A stretch of 64,000 nucleotides of DNA from the NCBI RefSeq assembly GCF_001280065.1, contig NZ_LGEA01000058.1, positions 1 through 64,000 of the forward strand, in the 5' to 3' direction. The position numbers and the translations under genes are program-made. Of the stretch, positions 1-7,827 are shown in pieces (position 1 is the stretch's first letter; every line of letters starts with the position of its first letter). Below the pieces are notes generated by a model. It saw nothing but the letters and a program-made list of their open reading frames with translations. It did no database searches and was not told the origin of the DNA. The DNA is from Streptomyces sp. NRRL B-1140 (lineage in GTDB: Bacteria > Actinomycetota > Actinomycetes > Streptomycetales > Streptomycetaceae).

Positions 1-1
1 G

Positions 2-1963
2 GTGGCGTGGGACGAGTGGGGCAAGAACCCCGCCCGCGCCGCGGGTGCGGTCACTTTCAACGTGCTGACGACGGTGTTCACCGGCGGTGCGGGTGGTGCT
101 GCGGCGGGTGCGGGCAAGGCCGGCGCGGTGGCCAAGGCCTTGTCGGTGGCGGGCAAGGCGGGCCGGGTCATCGACCCGATGACCTACATCGCCAAGGGTG
201 CGGGCGCGGGCCTGTCGAAGATCGGCGACATCACCAAGGGCCTGAAGGGCGTCGGCACCATCGACATCCCGACGCTCCCCGACGGTTCGGTCCACCTCCC
301 CGACGGCCATCAACTGGCCCCGAACGGCAACCTCATCACGCCCAACGGCACCATCGACGCGACACCGGCTCCGCAGGGAACCGGCCCGACGGTCCCGCAC
401 GGGAACACGCCGACGCTTCCAGCCCACTGGACGACACAGGGTGCCCCCACGCCCTCGTACGCGGGCGCCGACGCAGCCGCGCACACAGCGGACAGCGGGG
501 CCCAGGCCGGGCACTACAGCACCCCGAACGCCAATCCCTACAGCGCCCCGACACCGGCCACAGCAGCGAGCCATACGCCGGGCGGCGCCTTCGACACGAC
601 ACCGGCCCCGTCGTCGTACGACCACGCGCCACAGCCGCAGTCGACGGGCCCGTACGGCCACGCGCCGCAGCCGCAGTCGCCGGGCCCGTACGGCCACGCG
701 CCGTCCGCTTCCCCGTACGGCCACGCGCCGTCCGCTTCCCCGTACGGCCATGCCCCGTCGCCGGGTATGTACGATCACGCACCGGCCCCGTCGGCGTACG
801 ACCACGCGCCTCAGCCGTCGTCGTACGACACGACGCCGACCGCCACGCCGCACACCGGCGGTCACCCCGGTGCTGGGACTCCCTGGTACAGCCAGACCAC
901 CGGCGCCAACCCGGTCCACGACGTTCCGCCGGCGCCGCACACGGGCGGTCCTGACGTTCCGGGCAGTGGCGCTCACCCTGGCTCCTCGACCCCGTGGTAT
1001 CACCAAGATGCAGGCCCGGCGCACGACGTCCCGACGTCCACGCCGCACCCGGGAGGCCACGACGTCCCAGGAGCCGGCGGCCACGGCCCGGGCCACGACA
1101 CCCCCGGCGCTGGGCACGCCGACGACGCCTCGCACGGCGCTGGTCATGGGGACGAGGGTGCCGGTCACGCGGACGACGCGACGCACGCCGGTGACCACGT
1201 CGGCATCGGGGATGCCGCTGTGCACCACGGCACCGACGCTCCGGGGCCTCAGGGCGCGGATGTGCCGGGCAGCGGGGTCGGGGAGCCGTTCGAGTACAAG
1301 CCGACCATGTCGCACGCACAGTTCGACGCGCTCAGCGACGCCGAGAAGCACGCGGTCGCCGAGGCGGAACTGGCACGTGGCACGAATCCCGGCCCGAGCG
1401 TGAGCAACAAGGCGGGGCTGGACTACGGGAATGCCTACTGGAACGACTTCCTGGACGACTTGCCTGCGGAGTCGCGGCAGGCGCTGAAGACGTACAGCGG
1501 CGATGCGTACACGCAAATCAACTCCCATCTGCGCTTCGGCACCGAGGTGGACGGCTCGCTCAAGTACGCCATCTCCGAGATCGACAACGTCATGGGTACC
1601 CGGCCAGTGCCTGAGGACATCATGGTGGTGCGCGGCACGGGGGTCGGTCACGTAGAGGTCGACGGCCTCCCGATTGAATCACCGCTGGACATGATCGACG
1701 GGACCTTCGACGACCCGGCGTTCACTTCCACCGCACTCGGGAAGACGCCGCCACCCCCGTTCGATCAGAATCCCGTGTGGATGCACCTACGGGTTCCGAA
1801 GGACACCCCCGCTCTGTGGATCGACCACCTCTCCGACTATCCCGGAGAACGTGAGCTGCTCCTGGCAAGGGGCTCCGAGTACAAGGTGACGCGCGTGTTC
1901 TTCGACGAGGCCCATGGCAAGTGGCACCTGTACGGAGAGGTGCTGCCGAGGCCGAAGCCGTAG
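2..1963 (+). CDS. T7SS-linked polymorphic toxin with C-terminal ADP-ribosyltransferase domain (5' partial)
   Basis: The reading frame is open to the left edge, so the GTG at base 2 is probably internal and the N-terminal export/trafficking domain lies outside the window. Visible from the N-side: an Ala/Gly-rich hydrophobic segment (about residues 15-65), a long Pro/His/Gly/Ala low-complexity linker with YGHAP-type repeats (about 120-420), then a compact C-terminal domain (about 430-653). That domain carries the R-S-E signature of arginine-specific ADP-ribosyltransferases: R544 in VVRGTG, the FTSTAL motif near 574-579 and the E616-x-E618 pair in PGERELL. Known ExE toxins of this type modify arginine on target proteins; the target here cannot be read. 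Its place in front of eccD/eccC suggests export by the T7SS as an interbacterial or anti-host effector (inference). Two small genes follow directly and may supply immunity. Confidence 0.8.
   Translation: MAWDEWGKNPARAAGAVTFNVLTTVFTGGAGGAAAGAGKAGAVAKALSVAGKAGRVIDPMTYIAKGAGAGLSKIGDITKGLKGVGTIDIPTLPDGSVHLPDGHQLAPNGNLITPNGTIDATPAPQGTGPTVPHGNTPTLPAHWTTQGAPTPSYAGADAAAHTADSGAQAGHYSTPNANPYSAPTPATAASHTPGGAFDTTPAPSSYDHAPQPQSTGPYGHAPQPQSPGPYGHAPSASPYGHAPSASPYGHAPSPGMYDHAPAPSAYDHAPQPSSYDTTPTATPHTGGHPGAGTPWYSQTTGANPVHDVPPAPHTGGPDVPGSGAHPGSSTPWYHQDAGPAHDVPTSTPHPGGHDVPGAGGHGPGHDTPGAGHADDASHGAGHGDEGAGHADDATHAGDHVGIGDAAVHHGTDAPGPQGADVPGSGVGEPFEYKPTMSHAQFDALSDAEKHAVAEAELARGTNPGPSVSNKAGLDYGNAYWNDFLDDLPAESRQALKTYSGDAYTQINSHLRFGTEVDGSLKYAISEIDNVMGTRPVPEDIMVVRGTGVGHVEVDGLPIESPLDMIDGTFDDPAFTSTALGKTPPPPFDQNPVWMHLRVPKDTPALWIDHLSDYPGERELLLARGSEYKVTRVFFDEAHGKWHLYGEVLPRPKP
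688..741 (+). repeat. 27-bp tandem repeat inside the toxin linker (two perfect copies)
   Basis: Two identical, adjacent 27-bp units (688-714 and 715-741) encode the nonapeptide YGHAPSASP. They sit within a longer degenerate array (about 613-830) of YGHAP/YDHAP units. The unit length keeps the frame, so copy-number change would only lengthen or shorten the flexible linker between the export part and the ADP-ribosyltransferase domain. Confidence 0.85.
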
Positions 1964-1995
1964 CCGCGTTGAGGATCAGACAGAGTTAAGGGACT

Positions 1996-2406
1996 GTGGA
2001 CTTCATGAGCAGTGAGCGACCGATCAATCCGCGCTTCGCCGAGGATGTGCACTTCAATCTCGTAGCCCAGGGGCAGCCGAAGTACCGGACCCGGACGGAT
2101 AAACCGGTGCGGTACCTGACAGTGGTCGACAAGGAGGGCGGCGCGGTTCTCGGATACGTGTGGGCGGGCGACGAAGACGACGCCGCGGCATGGGCACCGC
2201 GCAAGGCTGCCGGTGGCCGGGCGCTCGCCGAGGGCGGTCACTGGCACGCAAGGCTGCAGGAGGCCAAAGAGCGGGGCCTCTCCCCGTCACAGGCCCTTTC
2301 GGAAATGCTCTCCAACCCCGAGGGCAACCGAGGACGGGCCCTGTCGGGCTCACTCACCGACGCTGCGAACGCCGATGTGGTCAAGGCGCTGGCTCAGGGT
2401 GAGTAG
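1996..2406 (+). CDS. Uncharacterised toxin-adjacent protein (candidate immunity protein)
   Basis: A 136-residue soluble protein beginning GTG 32 nt after the toxin stop; an in-frame ATG at 2005 is an alternative start. I do not recognise a named family. Its C-terminal ~100 residues resemble the N-terminal ~100 residues of the next gene: both have PV-[RH]-Y-[LI]-TV, then G-Y-[VA]-WA, then W-[HY]-x-R-[LI]-[QR]-EA-[KR]-[ED]-RGL-[ST]-P, and end with a NADVVKALA/GADAVEELA helix. The position directly behind a polymorphic toxin is where immunity genes usually sit, so an immunity role is the leading guess, but nothing in the sequence proves it. No signal peptide or membrane segment is visible. Confidence 0.6.
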   Translation: MDFMSSERPINPRFAEDVHFNLVAQGQPKYRTRTDKPVRYLTVVDKEGGAVLGYVWAGDEDDAAAWAPRKAAGGRALAEGGHWHARLQEAKERGLSPSQALSEMLSNPEGNRGRALSGSLTDAANADVVKALAQGE

Positions 2407-2438
2407 ACAAGAGGCTCGGCCCAGTCATAGGGGCTTGA

Positions 2439-3749
2439 GTGACGTATAGCGGGCGGCCGGGCCTGAGCTCCATGACCAACCCCGTGCACTACATCACCGT
2501 CACGGCCCCCGACGGCGAGATCGTCGGATACGCCTGGGCGGACCCGCGAGCGGACGCGGACGCCGAAGTCGGCGACGTCGAGTGGATCAACCGCAGCGCG
2601 AGCAGCAGCCGTGCCTACGACGCCGGCACGGAGTGGTACACCCGGATCCGCGAGGCCCGGGACCGCGGCCTCACCCCCCTCGGCGTTCTCCACCTGCTCA
2701 GCCGCGAACCCGGCGTCGGTCCCGTCACCGAGGCCGCCGGTGCCGATGCCGTCGAGGAGCTCGCCCGCGTCGTCACCCCGGCCGACGACCAGCGCCTCCT
2801 CGCCCAGCTCGACCGTGGGAACGCGGAGGTGTGGCGGGAACTCGCCGACGCCTTCGACGGGCTCACGGACGAGGACCGGGACGTGCAGTGGGGCGGTGGG
2901 CAGAAGTCGCCGAGCGGCGCCATCCAGGTGCCGTTCCCCATGTACAGCGAGGGGGTGCACCGGGTCGTCCGCGCCCTCCGGCGCGTCGGTGCCGTCACCC
3001 CCGAGCACCGGTGGATGGACAACCCCATGCCCGTGCCCTCGCCCGAGGGCACGCTGCGGCCCGCCGACGCCGTGCGGGCCGCCACCGCCGTGGTGCGAGG
3101 GGAGAAGTTCGCCGACGGGACCATCGACAGGGCTCTGCAGAGCGGTCTCCTCGACGCCGTCGCCGAGTCACTCCGTGCCTGGTATGCCGACCCTTCCGCC
3201 CAGCAGACCGGCCGCGCGGCAGCCGGCCGCCGCGAAAGCCCCGGAAGTCACGGAAGCCCCGAAAGCCACGGGAGCCCCCACAGCACCCACAGCACCCACA
3301 GCACCGAGCGTCGGCGTCTTCCAGATCAGGATCTTCCAGAGCTCCCGGACCCGTCCCTCCCCATGTGCAGGTTCTGCGGAGGTTCTCCCGCCGCGGACGT
3401 CGCGTTCCGTGCGCATCGGGGCCTCGTCGTCCTCATGGGATTCCGGAAGACGGACGGCCCGATGTGCATGACCTGCGGGCTGGCCGTGTACCGCGCGCTG
3501 ACCACCCACACGCTCGCCTGGGGCTGGTGGAGCCCCCTCTCCCTATTCGTCTTCGCGCCGTTGACGCTGGTCCGCAACGCGCTGGCCGTGCGCAAGGTGA
3601 AGCGACTCCCGGCGCCCGGGCCGGGCACGCTCGGCCCGCGCTACGACCCCGGCGTGCCCGTACGGCGACGACCCCGTGCGTACATCGCGCTCGTCCCCGT
3701 GCTGTGGGTGCTCTTCATGATCGTGACGGGGCTGTCCGGAGGTGTGTGA
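2439..3749 (+). CDS. Membrane-anchored protein with the same N-terminal domain as its upstream neighbour plus a CxxC/CxxC module
   Basis: 436 residues from GTG 2439, which has AGGGG about 6 nt upstream; ATG 2472 is an alternative giving 425 residues. Order of parts: (i) about residues 15-115, the domain shared with the gene at 1996-2406; (ii) a helical middle region; (iii) a Ser/His/Pro/Gly-rich linker around 255-290; (iv) a CRFCGG...GPMCMTC motif that looks like a zinc-binding ribbon; (v) two hydrophobic segments near the C-terminus (WGWWSPLSLFVF region and YIALVPVLWVLFMI), so the C-terminal part is membrane-embedded. Function unknown. The shared domain and position suggest it works with the T7SS toxin or its immunity; a domain duplication event is the simplest origin (inference). 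Confidence 0.65.
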   Translation: MTYSGRPGLSSMTNPVHYITVTAPDGEIVGYAWADPRADADAEVGDVEWINRSASSSRAYDAGTEWYTRIREARDRGLTPLGVLHLLSREPGVGPVTEAAGADAVEELARVVTPADDQRLLAQLDRGNAEVWRELADAFDGLTDEDRDVQWGGGQKSPSGAIQVPFPMYSEGVHRVVRALRRVGAVTPEHRWMDNPMPVPSPEGTLRPADAVRAATAVVRGEKFADGTIDRALQSGLLDAVAESLRAWYADPSAQQTGRAAAGRRESPGSHGSPESHGSPHSTHSTHSTERRRLPDQDLPELPDPSLPMCRFCGGSPAADVAFRAHRGLVVLMGFRKTDGPMCMTCGLAVYRALTTHTLAWGWWSPLSLFVFAPLTLVRNALAVRKVKRLPAPGPGTLGPRYDPGVPVRRRPRAYIALVPVLWVLFMIVTGLSGGV

Positions 3750-3841
3750 AGGCGCCCGGGTGGCTTGCCGGACCCCGGTTGTACGCGGGGTGCCTTCGTG
3801 TCTTATGTTGCGGAAGCGAAGCCAGGGGCTGGGGGGACCGG

Positions 3842-4297
3842 ATGCCGCAGGAGATGAGTCTCGCCGAGGTCGAGGCCGTCGCTCGTACCGCGCACGCCGG
3901 ACAGACGGACAAGGCCGGACGGCCGTATGCCGAGCATCTGTCGGCCGTAGCGGAGGGCGTGCGGGCCCGGGGCGGAGGCGACGAGCTGGTGGCCGCCGCC
4001 TGGCTGCACGACGCGCTGGAGGACGGCGTCCTCAGCGAGGAGTGGCTCGACGAGGCCGCGCTCACGCAGCAGACCAAGGACGTCGTACGGGCCATGACCA
4101 AGGGGCCGGACGAGGAGCCGAGTGCGTACGCCGGTCGGATCCTGGCCACACCGGGCGCCCGGCTGGTCAAGGCGGCCGACCTCGCGCACAACGCCGACCC
4201 CGGCCGCCTCGCAGTACTCGACGAGCACACCGCCCGGCGGCTCACGGAGAAGTACGCCGCCATGCGCAAGCGACTCGGTCTGGGCCCGGACGACTGA
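3842..4297 (+). CDS. Small HD-domain phosphohydrolase, RelA/SpoT-hydrolase (MESH1) type
   Basis: 151 residues from ATG 3842, preceded by a GGGGGG stretch; ATG 3854 is also possible. The sequence keeps the metal-binding pattern of RelA/SpoT hydrolase domains: AHAGQTDKAGRPYAEH (first His), AAWLHDALED (the HD pair) and VKAADLAHN (distal Asp). Proteins of this size and pattern correspond to stand-alone (p)ppGpp hydrolases such as MESH1, which remove the 3'-pyrophosphate with Mn2+. Substrate here is inferred from the family only. There is no synthetase, TGS or ACT domain. It is co-directional with the T7SS genes but need not be functionally linked. Confidence 0.75.
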   Translation: MPQEMSLAEVEAVARTAHAGQTDKAGRPYAEHLSAVAEGVRARGGGDELVAAAWLHDALEDGVLSEEWLDEAALTQQTKDVVRAMTKGPDEEPSAYAGRILATPGARLVKAADLAHNADPGRLAVLDEHTARRLTEKYAAMRKRLGLGPDD

Positions 4298-4383
4298 CCA
4301 CCGGCGTGACCGTACGAACGACCGACGCGTGGCGCACCCGACCGGCGCTCACAGGACGCATTGACAAGGCACAGGACGACTGA

Positions 4384-4695
4384 ATGGCACGGGACTACGA
4401 CAGCCAGTTGCTGGAGTCGGTGGCGGTGCGCCGGCGCCGGATGCGCGACGCGTTGCTCTTCGGCGCGCAGCGCGCTCGGCGGACGGCGGACGAGCGCTTC
4501 GGCAAGATGTTCGCGGGCATCGCGATAGCCGCCGTACTGTGCGCCGGGTGTATCGGCTGGTCCTTCCTCCAGGCCACGCTGGCGAAACAGAAGGCGGAGG
4601 AGGAGAAGCAGCAACAGCAGCAGGAGCAGCCGTACGATCCGACGCCCGGCGCCTCCGCGAGCGGTGCCGGCGGCACGGGTGGGGAGAAGCAGTGA
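4384..4695 (+). CDS. Small bitopic membrane protein upstream of eccD
   Basis: 103 residues. A charged, Arg-rich N-terminal ~40 residues is followed by one transmembrane segment (about 42-64, containing VLCAGCIGWSF), then a Lys/Glu/Gln-rich tail with a run of glutamines and a Gly/Ser/Ala-rich end. The positive-inside rule puts the N-terminus in the cytoplasm and the Q-rich tail outside. It starts 86 nt after the HD-domain gene and ends 74 nt before eccD. The position suggests a lineage-specific T7SS accessory protein. I cannot assign a function. Confidence 0.65.
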   Translation: MARDYDSQLLESVAVRRRRMRDALLFGAQRARRTADERFGKMFAGIAIAAVLCAGCIGWSFLQATLAKQKAEEEKQQQQQEQPYDPTPGASASGAGGTGGEKQ

Positions 4696-4769
4696 ACGGG
4701 ATGTGTGGTCCGCGCGGTGCGGTCGGAGCGCGGCCGGGCCCGAAAAAACGCGATGATAGGTTCCGGTGA

Positions 4770-6125
4770 GTGGTGAGCGCAGCAACGATGTCTCGGACCC
4801 AGTTGAGCCGGGTCACCTTGATCGGCGAGCGACGACGAGCCGATCTGGTACTGCCGTCGGACACGCCGATCGCTCAACTGCTGCCCGACATACTCCACTT
4901 GCTGGACGACCGGGCGGCCACCAGGCCGACCACCCGCCAGCTGATCACCTCCGATGGCTCGGCACTGCCCCATGACGCAACGCTGTCGTCGGCCGAAGTG
5001 CCCGACGGCGCCGTGCTCCGTCTCGTCCGTGCCCACGCCGCGCCGCCGGCGCCGGTCGTGCACGACGTCACCGACCAGGTCGCGGACGACCTGGATCTGA
5101 GGATCTGGCGCTGGCGTCCGGCGGCCCGCCGGGTGAGCGCCGGCGTGGCCACGGTGGTGTTCACGGTCGCCGCGGCCGTGCTGGCCCGCCAGGAGTTCTC
5201 CCTGGAGTCCGTCACCACGGCACTCGCGGTCGTCACCGTGCTGTTCCTGCTCGCGGGTGCGGCCTTCGCCAAGGTCGGCGCGGGCAACCAGGGCCTGGCA
5301 ACCGCGCTGCTGCTGGCGTCCGGCGGGCTCGGCCTGCTCACCGCTTGGACGGCCGCCGACGCCTACGACTGGGGCGGAACGGCCCGGCTGGCCGGGATCG
5401 CCGCAGCGCTGGTGATCACCCTCGTCCTGCTGGCCTACTGCTCGCCGCTGGGCAAGGGAGGGCTGATCGGGGCCGGGGCGATCGTGGTGGTCGCCCTGGT
5501 GTGGGAGGCCGTCGCCCTCCTCCAGGACCGGACGGACCGGATCGGCGCCGTGATGGCCGTGTTCTCCATCATCCTGCTGGGGCTGCTGCCCCGGTTCGCG
5601 CTGATGGCCTCCGGGCTCACCGCGCTCGACGACAAACGTTCCACGGGCACGTCGGTGAGCCGGCACCAGGTCGCCAACGCCCTTGCCGCTACGCACCGCG
5701 GACTCGCCCTCGCCACCATCGTGACCGCGGCGTCGGCCGCCGCCGGTGGCTGGATGCTGACCACCGCGAAGGAGCCGACGGTCTGGACGGTGGGCCTCCC
5801 CTCGCTCGTGGCCGTGGTGCTGCTCTCCCGGGCGCGGGCGTTCCCACTGGTCGCCGAGGTCGTGGCGCTGTTCGCGGCGGCTACGGTGCTCGTCGTGCGC
5901 CTCGCGGTGCTGTGGATGGACCACGCCGGGGGCGCCGGAGCCCTGGTGCTGCTGGGTGCCGCGGCACTGCTTCCGCTGCTGGTTCTCGGCATCGAGCCGC
6001 CCGACCACATCCGGGTACGGCTGCGCAGGTTCGCCGACCTGATCGAGTCCCTCGGCGTGATCGGGCTCTTCCCGCTCGCCATCGGGGCGTTCGGCATCTA
6101 CGGGCAGCTGCTCAACAAGTTCTGA
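4770..6125 (+). CDS. eccD: Type VII secretion integral membrane protein EccD
   Basis: 451 residues with the EccD plan: an N-terminal ubiquitin-like (YukD-type) cytosolic domain (about 1-95; SRTQLSRVTLIG... through VPDGAVLRLVR), a short linker, then about eleven hydrophobic helices filling residues 130-451. EccD forms the large membrane vestibule of the ESX core complex with EccB, EccC and EccE. The start is ambiguous: GTG 4770 is taken, but ATG 4788 (SRTQLSRV...) would also give a complete ubiquitin-like fold and neither has a strong ribosome-binding site. The gene runs into the ATPase and eccC genes downstream, forming the secretion operon. Confidence 0.9.
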   Translation: MVSAATMSRTQLSRVTLIGERRRADLVLPSDTPIAQLLPDILHLLDDRAATRPTTRQLITSDGSALPHDATLSSAEVPDGAVLRLVRAHAAPPAPVVHDVTDQVADDLDLRIWRWRPAARRVSAGVATVVFTVAAAVLARQEFSLESVTTALAVVTVLFLLAGAAFAKVGAGNQGLATALLLASGGLGLLTAWTAADAYDWGGTARLAGIAAALVITLVLLAYCSPLGKGGLIGAGAIVVVALVWEAVALLQDRTDRIGAVMAVFSIILLGLLPRFALMASGLTALDDKRSTGTSVSRHQVANALAATHRGLALATIVTAASAAAGGWMLTTAKEPTVWTVGLPSLVAVVLLSRARAFPLVAEVVALFAAATVLVVRLAVLWMDHAGGAGALVLLGAAALLPLLVLGIEPPDHIRVRLRRFADLIESLGVIGLFPLAIGAFGIYGQLLNKF

Positions 6126-6204
6126 GGCTTCGAAGACCAGACGCTCGCCTGCTGCCGCTTCCGCGGAACGACAGCGCCGGGGCGTGGCAGGAGAGAAGGG
6201 CGAC

Positions 6205-7776
6205 ATGCCGAGCGGGGACAACTGGCAGAACGACGTGCTGCGCGACCTGAGGGGCAGCACGCCTCAGCAGCGTGCCGCGCAACAGGGCGGGCAGCCACAA
6301 CAGGCGTCCCAGCAGGCGGCCGCGTCGCAGCAGCCGCAGGCGCCCCAACAGCCGGACCCCGGCCATGGGGCGCAGCATGGCGGAGTCGGCCAGTACCCCC
6401 AGGGGGAGGCACCGGCCTACGGTTATCCGCAGCCCGGCCCGGCCGACCAGCAGCAGGGGCGACAGCAGTCGCAGGCGCAGCAGCAGGCCTACGCCGAGCA
6501 GTACGCCGCCCAGCAGCAGGGTTACACCGGGCAGGCGCAGCAGCCGTACCCGGAGCAGGCCTACGCCCAGCAGAACTACGGCCGGCAGCACGCTCACCCC
6601 CAGCAGCAGGCCTACGCAGAGCAGCAGGCTTACGCCGAGCAGCAGGCCCACGCCGAGCAGCAGGCCTACGCAGAGCAGCAGGCCTACGCCGAGTACTACG
6701 CCGCGCAGCAGCAGGCCGCGGCCGGGCAGCAACAACAGCAGTACGCCCAGCAGGCCCAACCCCAGGCCCAAGGGCAGGGTCAGGGGCACGGCGAGGGCCA
6801 GGCGGTGCAGTACGCCGAGCCGGCCCCCGCTCCCCGCGCCCGCTCCTCCCGTGCCGCTCCCGACAGCCGCCCGGTGGTCGAGAAGAAGCTCCTGAGCGCG
6901 GGCAAGGGACCCCGGCGTGGAGAGTCGTTCGCCGCCCGCGCCCTGCGCGCGGTCCGCCGTACCGTCGCCTCCTCGGCGTCCCGGGAAGTGGCCGAGACGA
7001 CAGCGACCGCCGAGACGCTCCAGCAGCCGGTGACCACCGGCCGGCAGATCGCCGTGACCTCCATCCGCGGTGGCTCGGGAAAGACGACGGTCGCCGCGCT
7101 GCTGACCGCCACCTACGCCCACTACCGCCAGGACCCGGTCCTCGCCGTCGAGGCCGATCCGGCGCTCGGCTCGTTGCCGCTGCGACTCGGCGCGGAGAGC
7201 CTGCGCTGGACCACCGGCGACCTCGCCGATGTCGTCGAACCGCAGATGACTCTCCTCGACATCACCGGCTACCTGGTGCAACTCCCGGAGAACGCCTGGC
7301 TGCTGCCCGGCAGCCAGGGGCAGGTCGGGGCCATGCTCGACACCAAGGGGTACGAGCGGATCATGGTGGCGATGCGCCGCTACTTCGGCGTGACCGTCGC
7401 CGACTGCGAGACGCTGCCCGCCGAGGTCGCCCGCACCGCCCTGTCCGCCGCGCAGGCCCGGATCCTGACCGTGCCCGCCACGCTCGAGGGAATCGCGAGC
7501 ACCCACGCCGTCCTGGAATGGATGCGCGGCCTGCCCCGCGACATCACCACCTCCACCGTCGTCGTGCTCACCGAGACCGTGCCGCACACCGGCGTCGACC
7601 TCGAGAAGGCGGCCGAGCAGCTGAAGGCGACGGGGGCCAGTGTGTGCGTCCTGCCCTACGACCGGCATCTGGCGGCGGGCGGCACCATCCGCACCGAGCT
7701 TCTCGCGCGGGAGACCCGGCAGGCCGCCGCCCGCCTGGCGGCGGAGGCCTTCCAGCTCTCCCACAGGCGCCGCTGA
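6205..7776 (+). CDS. Q-rich ParA/MinD-like ATPase of the T7SS locus
   Basis: 523 residues from ATG 6205, placed behind GGAGAGAAGGG; the frame is open to GTG 6184 but the Shine-Dalgarno supports 6205. The first ~210 residues are Gln/Ala/Tyr/Pro-rich with QQAYAE repeats and probably disordered. After a basic segment comes a SIMIBI-class P-loop domain (about 280-523): R288-GGSGKTT as a deviant Walker A, DITGYLV and VADCETLP as later strands. ParA/MinD-like ATPases with long Q- or P-rich N-termini recur in ESX loci (EspI-like in mycobacteria), where they are thought to influence secretion. The residue before GGSGKT is Arg, not the Lys of KGGxGKT, so cooperative ParA-type dimerisation may be altered. 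It lies between eccD and eccC. Confidence 0.75.
   Translation: MPSGDNWQNDVLRDLRGSTPQQRAAQQGGQPQQASQQAAASQQPQAPQQPDPGHGAQHGGVGQYPQGEAPAYGYPQPGPADQQQGRQQSQAQQQAYAEQYAAQQQGYTGQAQQPYPEQAYAQQNYGRQHAHPQQQAYAEQQAYAEQQAHAEQQAYAEQQAYAEYYAAQQQAAAGQQQQQYAQQAQPQAQGQGQGHGEGQAVQYAEPAPAPRARSSRAAPDSRPVVEKKLLSAGKGPRRGESFAARALRAVRRTVASSASREVAETTATAETLQQPVTTGRQIAVTSIRGGSGKTTVAALLTATYAHYRQDPVLAVEADPALGSLPLRLGAESLRWTTGDLADVVEPQMTLLDITGYLVQLPENAWLLPGSQGQVGAMLDTKGYERIMVAMRRYFGVTVADCETLPAEVARTALSAAQARILTVPATLEGIASTHAVLEWMRGLPRDITTSTVVVLTETVPHTGVDLEKAAEQLKATGASVCVLPYDRHLAAGGTIRTELLARETRQAAARLAAEAFQLSHRRR
6604..6693 (+). repeat. Five 18-bp QQAYAE coding repeats
   Basis: Five consecutive 18-bp units encode QQAYAE (one is QQAHAE). 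They form the most regular part of the Gln/Ala/Tyr-rich N-terminal region of the ATPase gene. Silent differences between units show the repeat is not freshly duplicated. Confidence 0.8.
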
Positions 7777-7827
7777 AGTCGCCCCGCACGAAGGGACCTC
7801 GAGGACTCACAGGACAAGGCAACGACG

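Noticed and set aside
6604..6693. CRISPR-like regular repeats
   Set aside because: The units are in-frame codon repeats without spacers inside a protein-coding gene.
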